A stretch of DNA of 64,000 bases from Prorocentrum cordatum (taxonomy: Eukaryota; Sar; Dinophyceae; Prorocentrales; Prorocentraceae). Positions within the stretch are counted from its first letter, which is position 1. Every line of letters begins with the position of its first letter. Positions 20,766 through 32,282 of the stretch are shown in pieces. Location of the stretch: positions 100,015 to 164,014 of the forward strand of contig CAUYUJ010016482.1 in assembly GCA_963575745.1 (NCBI GenBank), given 5' to 3'. The notes beneath the pieces are model-generated. The model was not told the DNA's origin. It saw only the letters and a list, made by a program, of their open reading frames with translations, and did no database searches. A program made the translations under genes and the position numbers.

Positions 20766-22235
20766 ATTGCAAGGAGGAGGCGGAAGTGTTGCGGAAGAAG
20801 GTGGCGGAGGCCTCTCAGGAAAAATCATAGTCTCGTGAATCGAATATGAGGGGTCAGTGGTATGGAATGACCAGAATGATAGAAGATCTCTCGAGGACCA
20901 AAGTCTTGACCGCTTGAAGCTGAAGAGAGAGAACAAACGACGACCAGTGTGTACCCCCCCCACACACAGAGACACACACACACACGCACAGGAGGTTATT
21001 GCACCCCCGACGCGCAAGCACAGGGCATCGACCGTAGGGCACCGGTCACAGGGCACCAATACGAAGGCGGCGACCAGGAGATCACCACACCCGGTGGAAG
21101 CGGAAGCCATGAAGCCTCTCCGAAGACGAGGAGGCGGGGCCCACCGCGGAGGAGGAGGAAGAGGCCGGGCCCGTCCTCCTCTAATCTGTTTGGCTTTATC
21201 CTCGTGGTAGACCTGGACGTCTTCCACCTGCTTCTGATTCTTATACTCACTCTTAAGCTTCCGGGCGGCCATCATCAGGCGACACAATGAGAGCGCCAAC
21301 CATAGGGCACCCGCCACAGGCAGGGCGTCGACCGGAACGTCACGACGACCGAGGTAATCGGAACCTGGGAATTTCTTGGGCGGCGGGCGGAATGGAATGG
21401 ATGTAAGACACGCGCCTTCAAAGAAGCAGGAGTGCTTCCAAGAAGCCTCCCCCCCTCCCCCTACCCCCTCTCCTCGCTGCCAACCTTTCTATGGGCAGCG
21501 GCTATGGAGCACCAACCCCAGGCGCCAACCACAATGCACCAGAGGTGGTGACCAGGGGCACAGCAGCAGCCCAAGCGTGAATGTGCTCTGGAGCCGCAGG
21601 GGCGGCGACCAGAACATTCGCGGAATGCGAACCAGGTCGGAATCACCTGCGTGCAAGCATTGATTGGAGAAGTGTGCGAGTACCGGGTTCAATCACGAAT
21701 TCTTGGTTTATGATGTTCCAATCTACTTTAGCCGTGATCACCAAAGAGAATTTACAGCACCGAGAAAGTATTGAAACTTGAGGGCTTTCACGTGTCTGGC
21801 CCTGGGAGACGATACTCGTTCGACACCGTTTCGATACTTTCCTGGGTGCTCGAACGTATTTACGGGATGTGGTCCTTGAGTGCGATGGGGGCAACATAAT
21901 TTTTGGTGAAGTCTTGGCGTTAACGATCCTGGTGCGGAAATCTGGTTGGGGGGAGCATGTTCAGAGGGGGTGAGTTTTGATTGTCATCGCGTGCGCGAGG
22001 GGGGGTGGCAGCAGCGGCAGACTGAAGGAATCCATCATGTCATGTGGTAGATTATTAAAGCGCGCTTTAAAATATTGACAATGTTTTTATTTGCTACGTG
22101 CCACCAGAAATCCCAAACTTGCAGGACGCACGCCCGCCCCTTGAATCCCACCACCCACTACCACCACCACCACCACCACCACCACCAGCAGCACATACAC
22201 TTCCCTTTTGGTGTCGCGGCAGCGACGCGGCGGAG
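20766..22235. other. Non-coding stretch with loose repeats
   Basis: A CACA run lies at about 20965-20990. 'AGGGCACC.G.CACAGG' motifs recur at about 21025, 21050, 21305 and 21550. A CCA run lies at about 22155-22190. About 21650-22080 looks unique. No gene is supported. Confidence 0.5.
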
Positions 22236-24015
22236 GCAGCTCGGGCAAACACACACACACACACACAAACGCACAAACACACAAACACACAAACACACAA
22301 ACAGACAAACACACAAACACACATAGAAACACACAGACACACAAACACACAAGCACACACAAACACACACAAACAGACACAAACACACAAACATACAAAC
22401 ACACAAACACACAAACATACACAAACGCACAAACATATAAACACACAACCACACAAAGACACAAACACACAGCCACACAAACACACAAACACACAAACTC
22501 AGAAACACAAACACAGACCCACAAAAACACACAAACACACAGGCACACAAACACACAAACACAACAAAATGCACAACCACACAAACACACAAACACTGAA
22601 ACACACAAACACACAGACACACAAACACACAAACAAACACAAGTACACAACCACACAAACACACAACCACACGAACACACAAATACACAACCACACAAAC
22701 ACACAAGCACACAAGCACACACAAACACACAAGCACACAAACACACAAACACTCAAACACACAACCGCACAACCACACAAACACACAAACACACAAACAC
22801 ACAAGCACACAAACACACAAACACACAAACACACAAACACACAAACACACAAACACACACATACACAAACACACAAGCACACACAAACACACAAACACAC
22901 AAACACACAAACACAACCACAAACCTATAAACACACAGCCACACAGCCACACAAACACACAAACACACAAACACACACAAACAAACACCCAATCGCACAA
23001 ACAAACATACACACAAACACACAACCACACAACCACACAACCACAAAACCACACAACTGCACAAACACGCAAGCACACACACAAACACACAACCACCATA
23101 CAAACACACAACCACACAACCACGCAACCACGCAAACACACAAACACGCAAACACGCAAAGACACACAAACACACACACGCACACACAAGCATACAAACA
23201 CACAAACACGCAAACATGCAACCACACAAACACACAAACACACAAACACACAAACACGCACGCACACAAACACACAGCCACACAACCACACGACCACACA
23301 ACCACACAACCACACAAACACACAACCCACAAAAACACAAAACCACACACAACCACACAACCACACACATACACACAAACACACACACACACAAACACAC
23401 ACACATACACACACAAGCACACACAAACACACAAGCACACAAACACACAAACACACACACGCACAAACAACGACACACAAACACAAGTGCACAAACACAC
23501 ACACAAACACACACACAACCACACAAACACGCAAACACACACGCACAAACACACAAACACACAAACACACAAGCGCACAAACACACAAACGCACAAACGC
23601 ACACACACAAACACGCAAACACACAAACACACAAACTTACACACACAAACACATAAACACACACACAAACACACAAACACACAAACACACACACACATAC
23701 AAACACACAATACACATAAACACACAAACACAAACACACAGACACACAAACACAAACATACACAAACACACAAAACACACAAACACACACAAACACACAA
23801 ACACACACGCAAACAGACAACACACACAAACACACAAACACACAAACACACAAACACACACACGCACACACCTTCATACAAACATACAAACACACAAACA
23901 CACAAACACACAAACACACAAACCTACAAGCACACAAACACACAAACACACAAACACACACGCACACACGCACACACGCACACGCACACACCTTCATACA
24001 CACACACACACTTCT
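22236..24015. repeat. 1.8-kb AAACACAC octamer array
   Basis: Over 200 units of ACACAAAC with A/G and C/T variants. The + strand gives a 678-residue Thr/His/Asn/Gln/Lys frame and the minus strand Val/Cys/Leu frames. Both are repeat artefacts: every frame is open because CACACAAA lacks stops. Confidence 0.95.
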
Positions 24016-25190
24016 CCCCCCTATCACCTTCAGCCTGTTGGCCCCTGTGTGGGCACTTGTCAGGAGCAACTGATGCGCCGACGACTCTTCTTTGCCCGCC
24101 GATAGCTCGCAGTGTTGCGGCATTGCTTTCTTGATCCTGGACGCCGCACTGCGGCTGGCGCTTCTGCTCTTGGTTGAGCCCACTATATTTTTCACGCTCC
24201 GCGTATCCCCACCAGCGTCTGGCGTCTGATGTTGGGTCCACTTTCTGGATTCGGTCACGTTCCAATTCATTCACCATTTCGGTGTGCAGCGAGGCCCTCA
24301 TCCTGGACCTCCTCGGCTTGGCGTGAACTTCGTGTTCTCTTGCGGCGTTTTCGCCGCCTGCGTGGCAGCGTAGCCCGCTCCTGTCGCCGAGTGCCTAATT
24401 TGATCGTGGCGCGGTGGCTTCGCTCCTTGACGGCGCGCGGTTGCTCCGTGTCGCTCGCGAACAAAAAGTATCCCCACCAGCGTCCCTGGCGCCTGGTGGT
24501 GTCTGGGCTGGCTTCTTGGAGCCTGGTGCGGTAATCCATCCTGGCGTCCCGGTGATTTGCACGTCGACCAGCTCCAGCAAGCATGCTTGCATGTTCCTGG
24601 CCCCTGGTCCCCAGACTGCCACAGCCTGGCCGTGTTTGCAGCTGCCGCCTTGCAACGGTGGGATGCACCTCCACGTGGTTTGCTCATGAGTGGTTTAGCC
24701 GTCTTGTTCACCCACTTGAGGTTGCCACTGTTGGCTTGCGTCGCAGGTGCGCTGGACTGCTTGCTCAGCCCCGCGCCATGCCGTGCTCTGCTCGGTGGCA
24801 CGTTTACCTCTGGCGCCTGGCGCGACAAGGTGCAATTTGTTTGCCTTCCTGGTGGTCTCGCCCCTGGAATGGTTGCACTTCAGCCGCCTGGCACACCTGG
24901 CAGCTCTTGCAGCCCCGCCTTCTTCCTCAACGCCCCCCGGCGGCAGTCCGACAGCCGCTCGTGCGCGCTAGGTAATTAGCTTCGCTCGTAGCCCGGGCTG
25001 ACTTCTGACGCCGCCTGCGCCTTCGCTTGCGGCCGCGACAAAAATCCCCACCAGCCCATTCAGACACCCTGCCCGTAGAGCTGACGGGAAAAAAAAGGAA
25101 CGAAGAGACACATTTAGGGGAACAAAGCGAGCAAGGGGGTGGCCTTGGAAGGTTTCATCGGGCCATCCCTGGGTGCCGCGTGGGGGCGAG
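24016..25190. other. Non-coding stretch next to the octamer array
   Basis: 'TATCCCCACCAGCGTC' occurs at about 24206 and 24471, with a shorter version at about 25045. Several frames are open on both strands and some read like ordinary protein on the minus strand (24301 to about 24010), but I found no recognisable family and no single frame that dominates. Confidence 0.45.
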
Positions 25191-25325
25191 GGGAAGAGGA
25201 GGAAGATGATGAGGAGGACGAGGATGGGGAGGACGAGGAGGACGATGACGCGGATGAGGACGAGGACGAGGAGGACGAGGACCAGGATGAGGACGACGCG
25301 GACGAGGACTCACGGAACCATCTAG
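25191..25325. repeat. GAGGAC/GAGGAT repeat
   Basis: Purine-rich hexamer-like repeat encoding Glu/Asp runs in one frame; treated as a simple repeat. Confidence 0.85.
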
Positions 25326-25389
25326 ATGTATTATTTGCGGCTGCTGCTGCTGCTGCTCTCTGGGGGTTTTGGGTGCCTTTTGGATTTAT

Positions 25390-25885
25390 AGATCACCCAA
25401 GGAAGGGCTACCCAAAGGCTACCCCTAGGGCCTACCCCTAGGGCCTACCCCTAGGGCCACCCGTAGGGCCTACCCCTAGGGCTACCCTAGGGCTACCCCT
25501 AGGACCTACCCCTAGGGCTACCCTAGGGCTACCCCTAGGTCGACCCTAGGGCCACCCTAGGGCTGCTACCCCTAGGGCCCACCCCTAGGGTTACCCTAGG
25601 CCTACCTATAGGGCCTCCCCCTAAGGCGACCCTAGGGCTACCCGTAGGGCCTACCCCTAGGGCTACCCTAGGGCTACCCGTAGGGCCTACCCCTAGGGCT
25701 ACCCCCTATGCCGCCTACCCCTAGGGCCTACCCCTACGGCCACCCTAGGCTTAACCTTACGGCCTACCCCTAAGGCTACCCGTAGGGCCTACCCCTAGTG
25801 CCTACCCCTAAGGCTACCCTAGGGCTATCCCTAGGGCTTACCCCTAGGGCTACCCTAGGCCAGCCCCTGGGGCCTACCCCTAGGG
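25390..25885. repeat. CCTACCCCTAGGG minisatellite, array 1
   Basis: About 35 units of 11-15 bp built on the palindrome CCCTAGGG. The same array resumes at 27831-28300, beyond a ~1.9-kb block of other repeats. Confidence 0.93.
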
Positions 25886-25914
25886 CCGCCTTTGCCAGAG
25901 GAGAAACACAAGGA

Positions 25915-26560
25915 TGAGGGGGAGGCGAGACGAGGAGGAGGAGGAGGAGGAGGAGAGGAGGAGGAGGAGGGAGGAGGGAGGAGGAGGGAGCGGAAGGGGG
26001 AGGAGGGACGGAGGAGGAGGAGGAGGAGGGAGGAGGAGGAGGAGGGAGGTGAGAGGAGGAGGAGGAGGAGGAGGAGGAGGAGGAGGAGGAGGAGGAGGAG
26101 GAGGAGGAGGGAGGAGGGAGGAGGAGGAGGAGGAGGGAGGGAGGGAGGAGGAGGAGGAGGAGGAGAGGAGGAGGAGGGAGGAGGAGGAGGAGGAGGAGGA
26201 GGAGGGGAGGATGAGGAGGAGGAGGAGGGAGGAGGAGGGAGGAGGAGGAGGAGGAGGAGGAGGAGGAGGAGGGAGGAGGAGAGGGAGGAGGAGGAGGAGG
26301 AGGAGGAGGAGGAGGAGGAGGAGGAGGAGGAGGAGGAGGAGGAGGAGGAGGAGGAGGAGGAGGAGAGGAGGAGGAGGGAGGAGGAGGAGGAGGAGGAGGA
26401 GGAGGAGGAGAGGAGGAGGAGGAGGAGGAGGAGGAGGAGGAGGAGGAGGGAGGAGGAGGAGGAGGAGGAGGAGGAGGAGGAGGAGGAGGAGGAGGAGGAG
26501 GGGGAGGACGAGGAAAAGGAAAACGAGGAGGAGGAGGAGGAGGAGGAGGAGGTGGCAGCC
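25915..26560. repeat. GGA trinucleotide microsatellite (about 650 bp)
   Basis: Almost pure GGA with scattered GGGA phase shifts that break the triplet frame. Poly-Glu, poly-Arg, poly-Gly and, on the minus strand, poly-Ser and poly-Pro frames are artefacts. Confidence 0.95.
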
Positions 26561-26675
26561 CCGCCTGCGCCGCCCTGGCGCCAGGCGGCGCCCCCGTCGA
26601 CCGTCGATCGGCTCGGCTTTGCGTCGTCGTCGTCGTCGTCGTCGTTGCCGTCGTCGACGTCGCCGCCTCCGCCGC

Positions 26676-26710
<35 letters not shown>

Positions 26711-27055
26711 GCCGCTTGCCCCCCCCCTGGTGGACACTGGGACGAAAAGGGACCGCTGCGGACCACGGGAGGGCGGGCCCTTGCGGCGCCCCCCCGGCGC
26801 GAGGGCCAGGGGCCGCCCGCCGACCCTCCGGGGCCGCTGTGGGGTCCAGCCCTCGGGGGCCGCGGGTTGAGAAGGTCAGACCAGCGGGTCCTCACCCCTG
26901 CACCTGGCCCGAGGGGCCGAGCCGCGCCCGAGGGGCCGATCCGGGCCCGTGCGGGGGGGCGTAAACGGGAAGAACAAAACCAAGAAACCTTCGGACCGAC
27001 GGCGACGACGGCGGCGGCGACGGCGCGGGGCCCCCACCCCTCACCCGCACAAAAC
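26561..27055. other. GC-rich stretch with GTC/GCC triplets
   Basis: GTC/GCC triplets lie at about 26620-26710 and again GAC/GGC at about 26998-27030. The rest is over 70% GC without a gene. Confidence 0.6.
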
Positions 27056-27345
27056 CGCCCCCCCCCCCTCACAGGCCCCCCCTCGCAGACCCCGCCCTCG
27101 CAGACCCCGCCCTCGCAGACCCCCCCTCGCAGACCCCCCCCTCACAGACCTCCCCCCCTCACAGACCCCCCTCTGGGACCCCCCCGTCACAGACAGACCC
27201 CCCCCTCACAGACCCCCCCCTCACAGACCCCCCACTCGCAGACCCCCCCCCCCTCGCAGACCCCACCCCTCGCAGATCCCCCCTCACAGACCCCCCCTCT
27301 GGGACCCCCCCTCACAGACCCCCTCCCCTCGCAGACCCCTCACAG
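27056..27345. repeat. CCCCCCTCACAGAC minisatellite
   Basis: About 20 units of 12-15 bp alternating CTCACAGAC and CTCGCAGAC with variable C runs. Confidence 0.92.
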
Positions 27346-27349
27346 CAAT

Positions 27350-27830
27350 CAATGCATTTAATGTCCCGCCCGCCCGCCCGACCGAAGGAATAACTTTGTA
27401 ATCCGCTGCCAAAGGGAGTCAATGTGTAATTCGCCACACACGCAATCATTGCCTTTAATGTCCCGCCCGCCTGCCCGACAAAAGGAATCAATGTGTAATC
27501 TGCCACAATAAGAATCAGTCTGCCATCCGCCACACAAGCAATCAATGTCTTCAATGTCCCGCCCGCCCGCCCGACAAAAATGATATGTTGATAATCCACC
27601 ACAGCGGGAATCTACTCGTAATTCGTTACCAACGGGAAGCACTTGGTAATCCACCGCACAAGCAATCAATGCCTTTAATGTCCCGCCCGCCTGCCCGACT
27701 AAAGGCATCAATTTGTAATCCGCTACCAAAGGGAATCAACATGTAATCCGCCACCAAAGCAATCAATGCATTGAATGTCCCGCCCGCCCGCCCGACCAAA
27801 GGAATCAGTTTGTAATCCATAATAAATGGG
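27350..27830. repeat. About 100-120 bp tandem repeat (five units)
   Basis: 'AATGTCCCGCCCGCC' recurs at about 27358, 27457, 27556, 27677 and 27774. Sub-repeats 'AATCAATGTGTAATCCGCCA' lie between. The unit codes for nothing recognisable. Confidence 0.88.
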
Positions 27831-28300
27831 CTACCCCTAGGGCTACCCTAGGGCTACCCCTGGGGCCTACACCTAGGGCTACCCTAGGGCTACCCCTAGG
27901 GACTACCCCTAGGGCTACCCTAGGGCTACCCTATGGCCTACCCTAGGGCCTACCCCTAGGGCTACCCGTAGGGCCTACCCCTAGGGCTACCCGTAGGGCC
28001 TACCCCTAGGGCCTACCCCTAGGGCCTACCCCTAGGGCTACCCTATGGCCTACCCCCAGGGCCTACCCCTTGGGCTACCCCTAGGGCCTACCCCTTGGGC
28101 TACCCTGAGGCTACCCCAGGGTGTTCAGTAGGGCCTACCCTTGGGAAGCCTAGGGCCTTCAGTAGAGCCTACCCTTGGGAAGCCTGGGGCCTTCAGAAGG
28201 GCCTACCGTTGGGAAGCCTAGGGCCTTCAGTCGGGCCTACCCTCGGAAAGCCTAGGGTCGGTAGAAGGGCCTAGGGTAGCCAAGGCCCCCGGTGATCTAT
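27831..28300. repeat. CCTACCCCTAGGG minisatellite, array 2
   Basis: Continuation of the family at 25390-25885. From about 28115 it changes to a ~40-bp unit ('GGGAAGCCTAGGGCCTTCAG'). Confidence 0.9.
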
Positions 28301-28309
28301 ACCCTCTTG

Positions 28310-28850
28310 GAACCTTCTTGGTAACCGTGGATGGTTTCTTGGGATCATCTTGGAGGCCATCGATTACAGGATGGGGGGGGTCCCCGTCTCAGCTCCCCCC
28401 TCAGGAGCCCGCAACACGCTTCTTGGGGCTCTCTTGGGCCGCTCTTGGGCGCTCTTGGAACGGTTTTGTAGCCGTTTGGGGTATCTTGGGAGCCATCTTG
28501 AGCCAGCTTGGGTTTTCTGAGCCATTTTGGAGGTCATCTTGGGCTCTTTGAGGCCGCTCGGGGGCCTCTTGGGGGCCTCTCGGGTGCCATCTGGGACCAT
28601 CCTGGGACCCTTTTGGGGCCCTCTTGGGGCTCTGTTGGGGCTCTCTTGGGAACCATGGGGCGCCTATAGGGGCCATCTTCGAGGCTATCGATCAAAGGGG
28701 GTCCCGATCGAGGCCTCCCCCCCTCGATGGCCACGGTCCTCGTGATAGGGGTTCGAAAATGGCCCTCATAGGGGCCGATCCCCCTCCCGTCCAGGTCCAG
28801 GGGAGGGGGTAGGGGGAAGGGTCAAGACCCCCTCCCCGCCCGCAAGCCGT
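28310..28850. repeat. CTCTTGGGGCC minisatellite and associated G-rich module, copy 1
   Basis: Degenerate 10-25 bp units ('GCTCTTGGGGCCATCTTGG') to about 28700, then 'CCAGGTCCAGGGGAGGGGGT' at about 28792. The same two parts in the same order occur at 53225-53860. The reverse complement is spread over 63000-63600 and a short piece near 38745. Confidence 0.75.
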
Positions 28851-28958
28851 CTCGCTCACTCCCACCCGCCCTCCCAACACATACGTAGCACCCGAGTCTG
28901 GCCCGAGCCTGAGCATATTCAGCAGTCGTCTTTGGATGAGCAGCTGCTGGGGGCCAAT

Positions 28959-28959
<1 letters not shown>

Positions 28960-29004
<45 letters not shown>

Positions 29005-29022
29005 TGCCCGCCGCCGCCGCTT

Positions 29023-29053
<31 letters not shown>

Positions 29054-29890
29054 CCCCTCCCCGTTGCCAAACCGCCGCCGCCGCCGCAGCCGCTGCCGCC
29101 ACCGCCACCGCCACCGCTGCCGCCGCCGCCGCCGCCGCAGCCGCCGCCGCCGCCGCCGCCGCCAAGTGTATTGTGTATTGTTTTTTGACAGGGATGGTGG
29201 GGGGGGGGCGCATCGGGTTGGTTGCGCATGTTCCGAATTTGGAGGCAGAGCGTGGTTTGCATTGTTTTTTGCAAGGAGTGGTGGGGGGGGTGTCGTCATG
29301 GACCCTGGTTGACCCCCAGTCGCCTGGGGGAGGGAGTGTTTATTTATAGGGAGCAGAAGAGGAACGGAAGTCTTCGTTTGACCACCTGCGCCCAGAGGGC
29401 TGGTGGGATTATCGGCCTCCTCCTTTCTGTTGGATCTAGGGCTCAATTGCATGTATAGGCATCCGTCCAGTAAGGGGGGCAGGCTTGTCCCACCAGCCCT
29501 CTGGGCGCAGGTGGTCAAACGATGACTTTCTTTCTTCTTCCAAAAACCCTCTTACCCGTCGGGGAGGGGTTTATCACTGTTCCCTATTCATGAACACCCC
29601 CTCCCCCAGGCGACTGGTAGCCAACCAGGAACCATGAGGCCCCCCCCCCCGCCATCCCTTCAAAAAAACCATGCAAAGCACACTCTGCTTCCAAATTCGG
29701 AGCATGCGCGGCCAACCCGATGCGGCCTCCCCCCGCCATCCCTGTCGACAAAAACAATACATAGTACACTTGGCGGCGGCGGCGGCGGCTGCGACGGCTG
29801 CGGCGGCGGCTGCGGCGGCTGCGGCGGCTGCAGCGGCGGCGGCGGCGGTGGCGGCGGCGGCGGGGGCGGCGGCGGCGTCGGCGGCGGCTG

Positions 29891-29921
<31 letters not shown>

Positions 29922-29996
29922 GGCGATGGCGGTGGCTGCAGCGGCTGCGGCGGCAGCGGCTGCGGCGGCGGCGATTTGGAAACGGGGGCGGCGGCA

Positions 29997-30027
<31 letters not shown>

Positions 30028-30035
30028 GGGGAAAC
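28960..30035. mobile_element. Large imperfect palindrome (foldback element) with GCC-repeat ends
   Basis: The left arm (about 28967-29413) starts with CCG triplets, then AAGTGTATTGTGTATTG, a G-rich stretch, ATGTTCCGAATTTGGA, CAGTCGCCTGGGGGAGG and ACCACCTGCGCCCAGAGGG. The right arm (about 29489-30030) carries the same landmarks in reverse complement and reverse order, ending in GGC triplets. Arms are about 450-540 bp and roughly 80-85% alike by eye, with a ~75-base centre. The right arm has an extra ~30-bp block. A partial single arm lies at 53860-53945. No transposase frame is present. Confidence 0.87.
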
Positions 30036-30437
30036 CTGCAGTCATTTCTCAGGCGCCGGCTGTGCGCGCCAGGGACACTGGCAAGCCCGGCTGTGCGGCT
30101 GCCGAGGACAGCCGAGGACAGCGGTGGACCCGGCTGTGTGGCCGCTGCAGCAAACGAGCGCTCATCGCATCATTTTCATTCTCGTGCACTTGTCATTGAG
30201 GACATACGGACAGCTTGCGCTGAACTCCGAACTCGTGGTTCACATGTGTGACCGCATCGCACATGCAGAGTGTATGACCTCTATTGTTACAGTATTTGGG
30301 TGCTCTACTTTCGGTGGATTATCAAGTGCCGTGGGTGGCAACGCCCGCTGACTGGTGCGTTAGGTTGCCTGGAAAGTGGGCGGGGCCACGTTATCAACGC
30401 ATCAAAAATTTGATGTTTTAAGGCTCGGGCTCTACGT
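30036..30437. other. Stretch between the foldback and the copia-type polyprotein
   Basis: Unique, ordinary base composition. It may contain the 5' part of the retroelement, but I could not find a long terminal repeat matching sequence downstream of 36746. Confidence 0.4.
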
Positions 30438-30998
30438 ATGTCTACTGTAGTTGTGGGACCACCAGGTTATTTCTGGAAGCAGGGTCCCATGCGAGATGCC
30501 ATTGAAGATCTCGAGTTGCAGGTCACGCGTGCGCGACGTTGCCATTTCGGTTTGAAATGCGACCGTTCAAGTAAGTTACCTGGCGGATCATATCTGCAAG
30601 GCGGCAACTACCTACGCGCGCGTCCCAACCAATTTGTGGAAATGTACGTGTCAAACTGCAGGGGGACCTGCCCAACTTGCTGACCATGGGTTGGGCTGGT
30701 ATGACCAAGGCGCTCAGAAGGCAGAGTGGCGCAACAAAACATTGGCTATCATGACCGCGAGATTGATTGATCAAATGGATTACACAAATCGAAGAGAAAC
30801 CACGCGAGTGCTGTACACCGTAGCACTCGCGCACGAGTGGATAAAAGGGGCACGAACTTGCGGTCAGTCTCCGAATAATGGCCCTGAATGGGACCATGTC
30901 GCAATACGGGGAACGATGAACATGGGCGACAATCAGATCATGCAAGACATCGAGATCCGGGGCCAGCCTATCGGGTATATTTACAATGCGCCGTAAAC
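30438..30998 (+). pseudogene. N-terminal part of the copia-type polyprotein
   Basis: The frame from 30438 carries 'GPPGYFWKQGPMRDAIEDLE' and 'CHFGLKCD..SKLPGGSYLQ'. One extra base near 30600 moves the continuation ('ATTYARVPTNLWKCTC', then a Trp/Asn-rich helix) into the frame that is open from about 30603 to 30996. The pattern H-F-G-L-K, a G-S-Y-L-x-x-A-T-T segment and a final C-x-C before a His resembles the C-terminal part of the methyltransferase-like module that follows, so there may have been two such modules. This is inference; no catalytic motif is visible in this part. Confidence 0.5.
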
Positions 30999-31079
30999 GA
31001 GTGGCGTAACAAACATTCGGTCTCGGTTATACTGGGGGCCGCCAGAGACGGCTCTCATCGGACAGGAGGGCCCGCGACC

Positions 31080-32282
31080 GCTCTCAAGGCGAGTTGCGTT
31101 CGTCGATGACGATCGCGCCCCTCCCTCTTCGATTGAGCGTGGCCGCGTGCCCCCCTCTATTCCCGAATTTCCGACGCTAAGTACACCTGATGTTGAGCGA
31201 CAGACAGCATTGCCGACCGATGCCCGAATAAAGCAAAAGGAAAACATACATCCGACAAAGAAGCGGGCGTCGAGCCACGCAATATACCCAGGGTGTTCGA
31301 TGAAGGTAACGACGACTCCGGGGGTGGCCTCGCAGGTCTCGGATGTAGCGCGCACTGCGCCGACGCCCCCCTTGACTCCGACACAGAAAGCGATGCTCAA
31401 GAGGAAACCTTCATTGCATTACCTGCGGGGCTACCTGCTGAATCCTGCGCAGATGTATTCTCCATAGTCCCAACGTTATGCAATCGGCGACGCAACAAGG
31501 TTGCCATGTTGGAATTGTGTGGAGGAAGTGGTGGTATTTCGGAGCTAGCGCCCAGCCGAGGTATGTCTCCCCGTGGAAACTTGGACGAACGCTCATGCGT
31601 TGACTTTGGAAACGTGGATGTCCAGGACGCAGTGATGCGCTACCAAGACATGTGCTTCGTCAAAGTTGTTATACTGCAACCCAACTGCAGAACGACTGGA
31701 CCACCCTCGTATTTGGATTCCCAAGTCAACTTTGGTACTCGGCATGAACACCGCAAAGGAGATCTTCCACATATAAAGTTCTGTTACAAGGTTGCCGTGC
31801 GTCAGAGCGGCCTTCGACGGTTTTACCTGCGAGAACAACCAGTGGGTACTTGGGTGGATCAGATGCCACCGTGGACCACATAGGCCAAATTCAAGGGCAC
31901 TTGCAAGGCGAATGTTGACCAATGCACCACCGGCTTACGTGATTCCCACGGGTATTGACACGAAAACCGACCGAGATCGTGGCCTGCCGCCGCCTTTTAC
32001 ATGCACTTTTTGAACGAAGACGATGCGTTGGTCATCATCGGAATACGTCGGTCTGTAACAAAGAACTGTCCATGGCTGCACATTAGTTCAAATGTGCAGT
32101 ATCTTTTCGTCGACGCAGTTCAGATCGCGCGCGATCTGTTCCAAGTGAACCGCGACCCCTTTCATTGCCGCCCTTATTCCTGCACCGTGCTAGTCACCAA
32201 CGTGAGGGGATATGATTTGGACGATCCAACTATCCTTCGGCAACCCGACGGGTCGATCACGAGACCGCCTCGGGAGGGCTAA
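31080..32282 (+). pseudogene. Methyltransferase-like module within the retrotransposon
   Basis: The polar spacer (from about 31080, with a frame change near 31290) leads to the open piece 31293-31883. There LELCGGSGGISELAPSRG resembles the SAM-binding motif I of cytosine-C5 methyltransferases. An acidic strand follows (about residue 110). 'VVILQPNCRTTGPPSY' keeps a Cys where motif IV has Pro-Cys, and 'REQPVGTW' sits where the Glu-Asn-Val motif would be. After a stop at 31881 a shifted frame gives 'DQCTTGLRDSHG' and a Cys/His tail to about 32090. The piece 31999-32282 is open in another frame. What I see is a Rossmann-type pattern; methyltransferase identity is inferred. Confidence 0.5.

Noticed and set aside
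20168-21317. Minus-strand frames near 20.2-21.3 kb
   Set aside because: GC-rich or minisatellite-derived; no motif, and no consistent frame.
22098-24134. 678-residue open frame rich in Thr, His, Asn, Gln and Lys, and Val/Cys frames on the other strand
   Set aside because: Pure translation of the AAACACAC octamer; every frame is open because the repeat lacks stops.
24010-24828. Minus-strand frames with ordinary composition
   Set aside because: Three different frames compete, none matches a family I know, and the region shares short repeats with its surroundings.
25855-27361. 405- to 489-residue frames of poly-Glu, poly-Arg, poly-Ser and poly-Pro
   Set aside because: Translation of the GGA microsatellite with phase breaks and of flanking GC-rich repeats; no domain or frame preference.
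25390-28300. Interstitial telomere
   Set aside because: CCCTAGGG units resemble but do not equal the CCCTAAA telomere repeat; not a single clean run is present.
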